Assembly (NCBI GenBank): GCA_910579645.1
Contig: CAJTVK010000015.1
Span: 1 to 47,095 of the forward strand
Direction: 5' to 3'
From: an uncultured Lachnospiraceae bacterium
GTDB lineage: Bacteria; Bacillota; Clostridia; Lachnospirales; Lachnospiraceae
Length of the DNA stretch: 47,095 bases
Shown here: piece after piece, positions 34,948 to 43,482 of the stretch
Layout: each line of letters begins with the position of its first letter
Position numbering within the stretch: the stretch's first letter is position 1
Position numbers and translations under genes: made by a program
The notes under the pieces: model-generated
Databases searched by the model: none
Told to the model about the DNA's origin: nothing
The model's input: the letters and a program-made list of their open reading frames with translations, nothing else

Positions 34948-36006
34948 ATGAAAACATACGGGATATATGTTTATGGCACCGGAAGATATGCATCTGCTTT
35001 TTTACATTATGCGAATGACATTTTGGATACGATATCGGGCTTTATAGAAACTGTAAAGACAAAGAATAAATTTATGGGGAAGCCGGTATATACGCCGGAT
35101 GAAATAGGAGACTGCGATTTGCTCATCGTTGCCAGCCAGTTTGTCTATGATATAAAGGCTGAATTGTACAGGCACAACTTCAATTTAGAAAAAGCGGTGT
35201 TCCTTTCCAAAGCATGGATTCCGGCAAAAATAAATGACGGAAGGATTGTTTTTGAGTTTGATAAGCATAGGGAAACACCGTATGAATCATGTGTTTTTTT
35301 TGATTTAACGGGAGTTTATGCCACATCAAGGGAACTGGCAGATTTCTATGAAAAGAGCCTTTCGGCTAAGGACATGTGGAACAGAATCCCGCAATATGAC
35401 ACACAGATACAGGCACCGCATATTTCGGGACATCAAAGGCTTATGCTGGAACAGTGCTTTATACCATATCTTACAGAGAAGGATAGGATATGCGATATAG
35501 GCTGTGCCAGCGGAGAATGGAGTCGTTTTTTGTCTCCATATGTACAAGAAATAGATGGCTTTGATATTTCAGCGTCTTTGACAGATACGGCTAAGATGTT
35601 AAGCAGGGATTACGGTTTTACAAACTTAAATTATACCTGCATGGATGTTTCCCAAAACAGCCCGGAGAGTGTGTACGATGCTGCTCTTATGCTCAGTGTG
35701 GGAATTTATCTTGAAGAAGATAGGTTCGGACGGCTTGCTGCAAGTGTGGGTAAAATCGTGAAAGAGGGAGGGTATCTTGCGGTAAGAGATACGGTGACGA
35801 TGTACACCAAGGAAAATATCTGGCTTGTAAGAAAAGGTACCGATCACATTTTTTCAGATTATCGTGCGCGATATCCTCAGATGAAAAAATTCGAAGAGAG
35901 TTTTACGGATAATGGGTTCAAGATGATTGAGGAAAGATACTTCTGTTCCTATATGCATGAGCCGATGGAGCTTGGATCACATGGATGGATATTTCAACGA
36001 TTATAA
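34948..36006 (+). CDS. SAM methyltransferase with N-terminal Rossmann-like module
   Basis: A 352-aa protein. ATG 34948 is chosen over an upstream TTG (34894) because AAAAAGGAG (34930-34938) is 9 bases away. The N-terminal module reads GIYVYGTGRYASAFLHY and CDLLIVASQFVY. The methyltransferase part has RICDIGCASGEWSRFL (SAM loop), EIDGFDISASL and VKEGGYLAVRDTVT. Target unknown, probably a sugar hydroxyl or amino group. The following gene begins inside its last 26 bases. Confidence 0.75.
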   Translation: MKTYGIYVYGTGRYASAFLHYANDILDTISGFIETVKTKNKFMGKPVYTPDEIGDCDLLIVASQFVYDIKAELYRHNFNLEKAVFLSKAWIPAKINDGRIVFEFDKHRETPYESCVFFDLTGVYATSRELADFYEKSLSAKDMWNRIPQYDTQIQAPHISGHQRLMLEQCFIPYLTEKDRICDIGCASGEWSRFLSPYVQEIDGFDISASLTDTAKMLSRDYGFTNLNYTCMDVSQNSPESVYDAALMLSVGIYLEEDRFGRLAASVGKIVKEGGYLAVRDTVTMYTKENIWLVRKGTDHIFSDYRARYPQMKKFEESFTDNGFKMIEERYFCSYMHEPMELGSHGWIFQRL

Positions 36007-37078
36007 GGTGAATGTCAGGATTGGGGACGGAACCGTCTGCGATGGTTTCTTATGGTTTTCCAATACTGAGTCAAACGGATTATATCGTACAAATATTAAA
36101 TCGAAGGTTACGGAATTTGTGGACTATTTTCCCGATGGGGAACGTGGTGCATATTTTATGCATAAAAGATGCTTTTCTTACGGCAAAAGGCTTGTTTTCG
36201 TCCCTGCATATGCCAGAAACATCAGTATCTATGATGTGGAGAAAAAAGAATTTCATACGATAGGATTTGACAATGATATAGAGGGGGAGGCTGTGCTGGA
36301 TGCGGTTCAGATCGAAAAAAATATATATATTTTCCCGAGACATGCTGTCTGTAAGCCTATCAGAATGGATGCGGATAATCTGGAAATTCATCGGATGGAT
36401 GGGTTGGATATACAAATCGACAAGTACATAGAGCATGATAATCCGGAGAAATTTTATCGGACATGTGAAAATGGCGGAAACATATTCTTTCCGCTGAACG
36501 GGACGGATGTGATTGCACGGTGGAATCCGCAAAACGGGGATTTCGATGCTTTTCATACCGGTCAGCAAAAGATAGTAAATCTACTGGTGAAGGGCGAAAA
36601 GTGTTTTTTTACGGTACGTGAGGAGTATGGGCTAAGAACGTATGATTTTCAATCGGGCAAGACAGGGCGCATGGAATGTAATCGGAGAAACGACAGCGGA
36701 GAAAATATGTATGGATGCCTTGTTTTTGCACAGAGCATGATTATGGCCGTGCCAAGTTTTGGAGCATATATACATGGCTTTCAGAACGGAAGAGTAGTAT
36801 TTGAATATTGCTTTGATGAGAGCATAAAGAAGCAGTATAAATTTTTCAAATGCTTGGATACAGGAAGTGAGATATGGTTTTTCCCAATCGGAATAGAGGA
36901 TATGTATATCTTGAGGGCGGACGGAAAAGTAGAGAAAGTCCCTATGATGTTTGATGAGAAGACAAAGGAATATATCATGCTGGAACATATGAAAGATAGC
37001 TTTGCTCAAAACTTAATTGCATACGAAAGCGACAGGATTGGGCTTAGGGAGTTTCTTTCCTTTGTAGACAGGGGGTAA
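35981..37078 (+). CDS. Unrecognised protein with beta-propeller-like repeats
   Basis: A 365-aa protein. ATG 35981 has GGAG 10 bases upstream and overlaps the previous gene by 26 bases; a GTG/TTG-type start further up is less likely. The sequence is a series of beta-strand blocks of ~45 residues with repeated aromatic and Gly turns (LWFSNTESNGLYRTN, RLVFVPAYARNISIYDV, NIFFPLNGTDVIARWN, SMIMAVPSFGAYIHGF). This fits a six-bladed propeller. No signal peptide and no catalytic motif seen. It might be a glycan-binding scaffold or an enzyme of an unnamed family. The function is unknown. Confidence 0.7.
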   Translation: MDGYFNDYKVNVRIGDGTVCDGFLWFSNTESNGLYRTNIKSKVTEFVDYFPDGERGAYFMHKRCFSYGKRLVFVPAYARNISIYDVEKKEFHTIGFDNDIEGEAVLDAVQIEKNIYIFPRHAVCKPIRMDADNLEIHRMDGLDIQIDKYIEHDNPEKFYRTCENGGNIFFPLNGTDVIARWNPQNGDFDAFHTGQQKIVNLLVKGEKCFFTVREEYGLRTYDFQSGKTGRMECNRRNDSGENMYGCLVFAQSMIMAVPSFGAYIHGFQNGRVVFEYCFDESIKKQYKFFKCLDTGSEIWFFPIGIEDMYILRADGKVEKVPMMFDEKTKEYIMLEHMKDSFAQNLIAYESDRIGLREFLSFVDRG

Positions 37079-37083
37079 CTGAG

Positions 37084-38223
37084 GTGAAGGCTGTTCATAA
37101 AAATATATACAAAAACCTGATAAACACCATAGTGGAAGCACATGAAGGAAATCGGCAAAAAAGGATTGTCTGGTGCGGGGAAAACAAATGGCTTTTCAGC
37201 ATTCTTGAGATTCTGAACCATGTGGGGATAAGTGTTGATGCCGTTATTGATAATTCTCCGATGAAGATAGGGATTATAACCAAATTTTATACAATAAAAA
37301 GTTTTGATTACGCAGCAGAAAGAAAAGATGATTCGGTTTTTATCATATGCAGCCTTTGGTGTGCGGATATGCTGCGGCAACTGCTGTCTATGGGAATAGA
37401 CAGAAAAAATATCTATACGGCGATGCCGATAGAATATGAAGTGGAAGAGTTTGAAAGAACTGTCGTGCACAAAATGTATAACCGTCATGTTTTATCCATT
37501 ACAGAGATTCAAGAGGAACTTTTCCGTATGCTTTTATACTTTAGAGATATATGTGAGAAGCATGGCTTAAGATATTATCTGTATGACGGGACACTGATTG
37601 GTGCTGTACGCCATAAAGGTTTTATTCCATGGGATGATGATATAGATGTGGCAATGCCTTATGAGGATTTCATAAAGCTTTGTGACTGCTTTGAGGATAC
37701 CGAGGACTACTCCCTGCTTTCGTGGAACAGGGATGATAATTATGAATATGCGCTTCCAAGACTTGTTTCAAACAGAACAAGGATTGTTATTCCTGATTAT
37801 TCTGTGATTGGATGCTTTTTAGACATTTTTTTGCTCGGTGGATATCCGGAGGATGAAAATGCCATAAAGGCGAAATGGAAACAGTACAAAGAGGCAGAAA
37901 AACTGTGGCGCACATATTGGGTTCTGAAGGGCACAAATGCCGAGCATAAGGATATGCGCAAAGCCATATTTGATGAACTTTTTGATCTGCCGTTTGATAA
38001 ATCTTTGTCCGTAGGCGTTATGCGGACGGAAAGGCAGAAATCATGGGCAGCGCCCGGAGAATGGTTTTCAGAGACGGATGAACTTGAATTCTGCGGCCAG
38101 AGGTTTCAGGTACCGGCAGGCTATGATGCATATTTAAGGATGAAATATGGCGATTATATGCAAGTGCCTGATGTGGAAAGCCGGGAAATGCACAGACTTC
38201 TCGTTTGGAGTGAAATCAGATAA
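37084..38223 (+). CDS. LicD-family phosphotransferase with N-terminal Rossmann-like module
   Basis: A 379-aa protein with a GTG start at 37084 preceded by a GGGGG stretch. The N-terminal ~130 residues are the recurring module (RIVWCGENKWLFSILEIL, VDAVIDNSPMKIG, SVFIICS, GIDRKNIYT). The rest is LicD: YYLYDGTLIGAVRHKGFIPWDDDIDVAMPYEDF holds the metal-binding acidic cluster. LicD proteins transfer phosphocholine or related phospho-groups from CDP-linked donors to surface sugars. With two CDP-polyol routes in the operon, a polyol-phosphate decoration is also possible. Confidence 0.85.
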   Translation: MKAVHKNIYKNLINTIVEAHEGNRQKRIVWCGENKWLFSILEILNHVGISVDAVIDNSPMKIGIITKFYTIKSFDYAAERKDDSVFIICSLWCADMLRQLLSMGIDRKNIYTAMPIEYEVEEFERTVVHKMYNRHVLSITEIQEELFRMLLYFRDICEKHGLRYYLYDGTLIGAVRHKGFIPWDDDIDVAMPYEDFIKLCDCFEDTEDYSLLSWNRDDNYEYALPRLVSNRTRIVIPDYSVIGCFLDIFLLGGYPEDENAIKAKWKQYKEAEKLWRTYWVLKGTNAEHKDMRKAIFDELFDLPFDKSLSVGVMRTERQKSWAAPGEWFSETDELEFCGQRFQVPAGYDAYLRMKYGDYMQVPDVESREMHRLLVWSEIR

Positions 38224-38292
38224 GGGAATATATGCTGACGAGATTATATTGATGTTTATACGAATTGCGAGCTGCATGAGGAGCGGGGACAT

Positions 38293-39621
38293 ATGAATGA
38301 AAATCAGCTGAAAAAAGAGATAATGGAGAAAGTGAAGGAATATGTGAGTTTGGTGCATTGTGAAGATAGTATTTTTACATCTGAAAATCGTATCCCTTAC
38401 GCCTCCCGTATATATGACGAAGAGGAGGTAGTAAACCTTGTTGATGCGGCACTGGAATTTTGGCTTACGTCAGGGCGGTATACCAAAGAATTTGAAGCGA
38501 AACTCGCAGAATATCTTGGCGTGAAATATTGTTCCTTTGTAAATTCCGGTTCGTCTGCCAATCTGCTTGGCTTTATGGCACTTACTTCCCCGCTGCTCGG
38601 GGAACGGAGGGTATGTCCGGGAGATGAGATAATCACTGTTGCGGCAGGATTTCCTACGACTGTAACCCCTGCCATACAGTATGGGGCTGTACCGGTTTTT
38701 ATTGATGTCACGATACCGCAATATAACCTTGATGTCAGCAGGCTGGAGGATGCGTTATCGGAACGGACGAAAGCTGTGATGGCTGCCCATACTCTTGGAA
38801 ATCCGTTTGATTTAAAAAAGGTAAAGGAATTTTGTGATACGCATAATCTATGGCTGATTGAGGATAATTGTGATGCACTTGGTTCCGTATATGAGTTTGA
38901 CGGTGGGGAAAAGCTTACCGGAACCATAGGAGATATCGGCACATCATCCTTTTATCCCCCACACCATATGACTACCGGAGAAGGCGGCGCGGTATATACA
39001 AATCATGCACTTTTACATAAAATTATTCGTTCCATGAGGGACTGGGGGAGGGACTGCAGCTGTGCCTCCGGGGAGGATAACCGATGCGGGCATCGTTTTG
39101 ACAGACAATTTGGGGAATTACCGGAAGGATATGATCATAAATATGTATACTCACATTTTGGGTATAATTTGAAAGCTACGGATTTGCAGGCCGCGATAGG
39201 AGTCGCGCAGTTAAAGAAGCTTCCTTCTTTTGTTGCCAGGAGGCGGAGCAATTTTTCAAGATTATATGACGGACTTCATGATCTTGAAGATAAACTTATC
39301 CTTCCGGAAAAATGTCCGGGTTCCCGTCCAAGCTGGTTCGGATTTCTTATGACTTGCCGTGAGGGAGTGGAACGGAGAAAAGTTGTTTCCTATATGGAAA
39401 ACCATGGAATACAGACAAGAATGCTTTTTGCAGGTAATTTTACAAGACATCCGTGTTTTGATGAAATGAGAGGATCCGGGGAGGGTTTTCGTATCGTGGG
39501 TGATTTATCAAATACGGATCGGATTATGAGGGATTCGTTCTGGGTAGGAGTCTATCCGGGCATGACGGATGAAAAGCTGGATTATATGGCTTCCGCTATC
39601 AGGGAGGCCGTAAATTGCTGA
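38293..39621 (+). CDS. rfbH: CDP-4-keto-6-deoxyglucose 3-dehydrase (RfbH/E1 type)
   Basis: A 442-aa DegT/DnrJ/EryC1-fold enzyme. The catalytic Lys of the family is replaced by His in SSFYPPHHMTTGEGG (His 224/225), which marks the PMP-dependent 3-dehydrases (E1, RfbH). The iron-sulfur Cys residues are in RDCSCASGEDNRCGHRF (256, 258, 266), and ELPEGYDHKYVYSHFGYNLK is a near match to RfbH. The reaction removes the C3 hydroxyl of CDP-4-keto-6-deoxyglucose on the way to 3,6-dideoxyhexoses. The expected dehydratase that makes this substrate is only a remnant just downstream (39658-39811), and no E3 reductase is seen. Confidence 0.9.
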   Translation: MNENQLKKEIMEKVKEYVSLVHCEDSIFTSENRIPYASRIYDEEEVVNLVDAALEFWLTSGRYTKEFEAKLAEYLGVKYCSFVNSGSSANLLGFMALTSPLLGERRVCPGDEIITVAAGFPTTVTPAIQYGAVPVFIDVTIPQYNLDVSRLEDALSERTKAVMAAHTLGNPFDLKKVKEFCDTHNLWLIEDNCDALGSVYEFDGGEKLTGTIGDIGTSSFYPPHHMTTGEGGAVYTNHALLHKIIRSMRDWGRDCSCASGEDNRCGHRFDRQFGELPEGYDHKYVYSHFGYNLKATDLQAAIGVAQLKKLPSFVARRRSNFSRLYDGLHDLEDKLILPEKCPGSRPSWFGFLMTCREGVERRKVVSYMENHGIQTRMLFAGNFTRHPCFDEMRGSGEGFRIVGDLSNTDRIMRDSFWVGVYPGMTDEKLDYMASAIREAVNC

Positions 39622-39657
39622 CTGAAATCACTTATTGTGACAAACGTAGCAGAGGTA

Positions 39658-39811
39658 TGGTATTAACGGATAACTTTTATAAGGAGAAAAAGAGGTATTG
39701 ATAGCAGGAAATACCGGATTTAAGGGAAGCCGGATGGCATAGATGCCTATTCTTATGGGGGGCGGATGTGACGGGGATGGCGTTGGAACCGGATAAAGAT
39801 TATATGAAATG
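39658..39811 (+). pseudogene. Remnant of CDP-glucose 4,6-dehydratase (rfbG/ddhB), N-terminal part
   Basis: Across small frameshifts the DNA reads DNFYKEKK, then LIAGNTGFKGSRMA, a stop, MPILMGADVTGMALEPDKD. This matches the N-terminal FW.GKKVLITGHTGFKGSWL...LGA.VTGYAL of CDP-glucose 4,6-dehydratases, with the NAD loop GNTGFKG. Only about 45 codons remain, with a TAG in place of the expected Trp codon and an indel in a G run. In intact clusters this gene stands next to rfbH, as here. Confidence 0.7.
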
Positions 39812-39824
39812 AGATGAAAGCATA

Positions 39825-40766
39825 ATGGATAAGAATAAAATCATTATTTACGGCGCCGGAAAAAAAGGACAGGCATATCTTTCGTTTCTCCGAAAACATA
39901 ACTTGGATAGCTGTGTGCAATGTTTTTGCGACAGAAATGCTAAGGCGATAGGCATGCTGACAACATTGCCGGTAATCTCATATGAGGATGCCTGTAAGCT
40001 GAGGATTCCGTTTGTTGTGGCTGTAAGGAAAGAATTGGAAGCCGAAGTGGCTGGGCTTCTGACAGGCGATGGGAAAAGCTTTTACCATAGTTTAGATAAA
40101 TGGGTTGTGGACGAGCTGCACATTATGTCAAGACTGGATTATGAGAGGGAGTTTTGTGCCGTTGCGCATATTGACTCAATGAATCAATATTTTGAAATGG
40201 CAGAAAGTGATGGCGCTCTTGATTTTTTCTGGGGTACGGAGAGTTTATGCCATAAGCTTTTTGACAGGCTTGACTTAGAAAATGTGGTGGAGCTGGCATG
40301 CGGCAGGGGACGGCATGTACTACATTATCTTGACAGAGCAGGGCAGATAACTTTGGTTGATATTCTGGAAGAAAATATAGATTTATGCAAACGTCGGTTT
40401 TTAGGTGAGGATAAGATATCTTACATAATAAATAACGGATATGATTTATCGGCGCTTGCCGACGGCAGTTACACAGCACTTTTTACCTACGATTCCATGG
40501 TGCATTTTGAACTCCTTGATATAGGAAACTACTTGAAAGAAACATACAGAATCCTGAAGCATGGGGGAAAGGCATTGTTCCATCATTCCAACAATGATTC
40601 TGACTATAAGGCATCTTATGATACGGGGATAGAGTCGAGGAGTTTTATGAATGCAAAAATATTTGCATATTTGGCATATCGTGCCGGGTTTAAAATTGAA
40701 GAGCAGAAGGTTGTTGATTGGGTTTATCCTGATTTGGACTGTTTAACATTAGTTGTAAAGAGGTAG
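39825..40766 (+). CDS. SAM methyltransferase with N-terminal Rossmann-like module
   Basis: A 313-aa protein starting at ATG 39825 with a weak ribosome binding site. The N-terminal ~95 residues are the recurring module (IIIYGAGKKGQAYLSFL, QCFCDRNAKAIG, PFVVAVRKELE). The C-terminal methyltransferase has VVELACGRGRHVLHYL, ITLVDILEENI, FTYDSMVHFELLD and LKHGGKALFHHSNND. Substrate unknown, presumably the operon's sugar. It follows the dehydratase remnant by 14 bases. Confidence 0.8.
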   Translation: MDKNKIIIYGAGKKGQAYLSFLRKHNLDSCVQCFCDRNAKAIGMLTTLPVISYEDACKLRIPFVVAVRKELEAEVAGLLTGDGKSFYHSLDKWVVDELHIMSRLDYEREFCAVAHIDSMNQYFEMAESDGALDFFWGTESLCHKLFDRLDLENVVELACGRGRHVLHYLDRAGQITLVDILEENIDLCKRRFLGEDKISYIINNGYDLSALADGSYTALFTYDSMVHFELLDIGNYLKETYRILKHGGKALFHHSNNDSDYKASYDTGIESRSFMNAKIFAYLAYRAGFKIEEQKVVDWVYPDLDCLTLVVKR

Positions 40767-40774
40767 AAAATTTT

Positions 40775-41929
40775 ATGTTATTGGAGTGCTGCAAATTTGA
40801 AATCTTCGCAAAAAAAATGAAAGACAGAAACGGCAGAATCATTTTGTTTGGGGCAGGCGCTATCGGGAGTGTCGTTACGCCTGAAATATTGGATGGGCTT
40901 GGGATTCTGCAATATGTGGATTGCTATTTGGACAACGATAAAACAAAATGGGGAACTACAATTGCAGCATGTGGGAAACATTTTTCTATAAAATCTCCCG
41001 ACTATTTAGAAGAATGTCCGGAGGAGACTGTAATTTTATTGAATATAAGCAGGTTTTCCGACGTTATGAAGCAGCTTGAACGGATGAGATGTACTGCGTA
41101 CATGACATGCTATATTATGCCGATGATGCTGATACATAATTACTGCACCGAAGAGTCAGGCGGAAAAAATGTTAAAACAGCGGAACCAAGAATTCCGCGT
41201 AAGCTGCATTATATGTGGCTGGGCGGAAAAAAGCTTCCGGATAATCTAAGGAAATGCCTTGAAAGCTGGAAATATTACTGTCCGGACTATGAGATTATTG
41301 AGTGGAATGAATCCAATTATGATTTCGGCAGACACCCATTCATGGAACAGGCTTATAAGGCAGAAGCTTATGGGTTTGTCCCGGATTATGCAAGACTGGA
41401 CATTTTATATCATGAAGGCGGTTTATATCTTGATGCAGATGTGGAAATAAAAAAGAACATAGACAATCTGCTCTGCCAAGATGCATTTTGCGGAGTGGAA
41501 AAATGGCAGACAATAAATTTTGGAGGACTCAGCGGTGCAGTAAAAAATCATCCTATGATTAAGAAATTTTTAGATGCCAGGCAGGATATATTTTTTATGG
41601 ATGATAACGGAAAGCCAAATAAAAACACATGTGGGTTTTATGATACAATGGTGGCCGTGAAAGAGGGATATAAACTGAATGGAAAAACGCAGACGATTGG
41701 CAATATGAATATATATGCCTACGACTATTTTCATCCATATGACTATATGTCGGGATTGCTGCATGAAACGGAACATACATATTCGGTTCATTGGTTTCAT
41801 GGGGGATGGCTGGATGAAGCAATGAAAAAAGCGAACGAGGAATCGAAAATGCAATATTTATCTTTGTATGAAAGAGCTGCCGGAGGATTTGCGAAAAGCC
41901 TGAAGCAAGCGATAGATATCATGAAGTGA
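40775..41929 (+). CDS. GT32-like glycosyltransferase with N-terminal Rossmann-like module
   Basis: A 384-aa protein. The N-terminus is again the module (IILFGAGAIGSVVTPEI, YVDCYLDNDKTKWG, ETVILLNISR). From ~145 it reads as a GT32/capsular-type transferase: IPRKLHYMWLGGKKLPDNL, FVPDYARLDILYHEGGLYLDADVEI with the metal-binding DAD, and a C-terminal HWFHGGW. These enzymes transfer hexoses from nucleotide donors with retention on the cytosolic side. Confidence 0.85.
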   Translation: MLLECCKFEIFAKKMKDRNGRIILFGAGAIGSVVTPEILDGLGILQYVDCYLDNDKTKWGTTIAACGKHFSIKSPDYLEECPEETVILLNISRFSDVMKQLERMRCTAYMTCYIMPMMLIHNYCTEESGGKNVKTAEPRIPRKLHYMWLGGKKLPDNLRKCLESWKYYCPDYEIIEWNESNYDFGRHPFMEQAYKAEAYGFVPDYARLDILYHEGGLYLDADVEIKKNIDNLLCQDAFCGVEKWQTINFGGLSGAVKNHPMIKKFLDARQDIFFMDDNGKPNKNTCGFYDTMVAVKEGYKLNGKTQTIGNMNIYAYDYFHPYDYMSGLLHETEHTYSVHWFHGGWLDEAMKKANEESKMQYLSLYERAAGGFAKSLKQAIDIMK

Positions 41930-42005
41930 CAAATAAACGGAATGAGGATAATGCGGACGGCAGAATTTTGACATGGTTTCAGAGAGGTAAAGGTAAAACA
42001 AGAAA

Positions 42006-42689
42006 ATGTACTTTGAATTAAACGCCTCCATGATGTGCGCCAATTACGGTAATTTAGAGAAAGAAATACATGAATTAGACGAGGGAGGCATCGACTCGTT
42101 CCACATCGACATTATGGATGGACGTTACGTCCCGAATTTTGCGATGTCTTTGAATGATATGCGTTATATAGCTGCAACAACCAAGAAGCCGCTCGATGTG
42201 CATCTGATGATTGAGCACCCGAACAATAATATCGAGATTTTTCTGAATAGCCTGCGCAAAGGCGATACTGTCTATATCCACCCGGAAGCGGAATACCATC
42301 CGTCAACTACATTGCAAAAAATTATCCATGCAGGAATGCTTCCGGGCATTGCAATCAATCCCGGGACAAGCGTGGAGACAGTGTTTGAAATGCTGCGGAT
42401 TGTAAAAAAGGTACTGATTATGTCGGTGAATCCGGGAAATGCAGGGCAGATGTACCTGCCATATGTGGGAAAGAAAATTGACAGGCTGCTTCTGCTTAAG
42501 GAAGAGATGCATTTCAAGGCATATTGGGACGGGGCCTGCAGTGCGGACAAAATCCTGCAGTTTGCGCCGAAAGGGATGGATGGCTTTGTGTTGGGAACCA
42601 CGATGCTTTTCGGAAAAAACAGACCTTATGGCGAGACGATAAAGGAGATACGCAAGTACGGAATGAACATGGATTCACAGAAAGATTAA
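42006..42689 (+). CDS. Ribulose-phosphate 3-epimerase-like protein
   Basis: A 227-aa TIM-barrel protein of the Rpe family. It has FHIDIMDGRYVPNFAM (metal-binding His and catalytic Asp), DVHLMIEHPNN, a VNPGNAGQMYLPYV phosphate loop and a C-terminal WDGACSADKI block, where housekeeping Rpe usually has VDGG(I/V). Rpe interconverts ribulose and xylulose 5-phosphate. A cytidylyltransferase and a dehydrogenase of the CDP-pentitol kind follow directly. So this is likely a dedicated paralogue making the pentulose phosphate for a CDP-pentitol, not the pentose-pathway enzyme. Confidence 0.85.
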   Translation: MYFELNASMMCANYGNLEKEIHELDEGGIDSFHIDIMDGRYVPNFAMSLNDMRYIAATTKKPLDVHLMIEHPNNNIEIFLNSLRKGDTVYIHPEAEYHPSTTLQKIIHAGMLPGIAINPGTSVETVFEMLRIVKKVLIMSVNPGNAGQMYLPYVGKKIDRLLLLKEEMHFKAYWDGACSADKILQFAPKGMDGFVLGTTMLFGKNRPYGETIKEIRKYGMNMDSQKD

Positions 42690-42707
42690 GATAGGGAGGC
42701 GTGGCCG

Positions 42708-43415
42708 ATGAATGTGGCAGTGGTTTTGGCGGGCGGAACGGGAACCCGTGCAGGGCTTGAAATTCCGAAACAGTATTATGAGATTAATGGAAAGCCTGTC
42801 ATTTCGTACTGCCTACACACTTTTCTGATGCATGGGAAGATTGACGCGGTGCAGATTGTGGCAGACAGGATGTGGCATGGGTATATCATGCGGCATCTTT
42901 TTGCGCTGCCGTGCAGCGGGAAATTCAGGGGATTTTCTGCACCGGGGGAGAACAGGCAGTTATCCGTGTATCATGCACTTATGGATATCCGTGAGTATGC
43001 ATCAGACGATGATTTTGTGATAGTCCATGATGCAGCGCGTCCGTGTGTGTCGGCAGCGCAGATAGCAGACTGCCTGAAGGCGGCTGAAGGGCATGACGGC
43101 ACGCTTCCCGTGCTTCCGATGAAAGATACTGTCTATCTCAGTGAGGATGGGAAGACGGTATCTTCCTTATTGAACAGGGGGATGGTCTTTGCGGGGCAGG
43201 CACCGGAAGTATTCTTGCTTGGCAGGTATTATGAGGCCAATAGGGTGCTTCTGCCGGATATCATTTTGGAAATTAACGGCTCGGCGGAACCGGCGGTCAT
43301 GGCGGGATTGGATATTGCCATGATTCCGGGGGATGAGAGAAATTTTAAGATTACCGTGGAGGCGGATTTAGAGCATTTTGGGGAAATCGTGCAGAAAAGC
43401 GGATGGATGGCGTAA
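42708..43415 (+). CDS. IspD/TarI-type cytidylyltransferase
   Basis: A 235-aa protein. AVVLAGGTGTRAGLEIPKQYYEI is the CTP-binding start shared by IspD and TarI, followed by VHDAARPCVSAAQI, VLPMKDTVYL and NFKITVEADLEHF (the KIT..DL signature). By sequence alone IspD and TarI cannot be separated. Being sandwiched between an Rpe paralogue and a TarJ-like dehydrogenase in a glycan operon favours pentitol- or pentulose-5-phosphate as substrate. AGGGAGG precedes the ATG. Confidence 0.85.
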   Translation: MNVAVVLAGGTGTRAGLEIPKQYYEINGKPVISYCLHTFLMHGKIDAVQIVADRMWHGYIMRHLFALPCSGKFRGFSAPGENRQLSVYHALMDIREYASDDDFVIVHDAARPCVSAAQIADCLKAAEGHDGTLPVLPMKDTVYLSEDGKTVSSLLNRGMVFAGQAPEVFLLGRYYEANRVLLPDIILEINGSAEPAVMAGLDIAMIPGDERNFKITVEADLEHFGEIVQKSGWMA

Positions 43416-43482
43416 GGTATGATAAAGCATTCCGTGAACGGCTTAAGAAAATGACTGAGTTGTCGCAAAGAGGGAGGCATTG

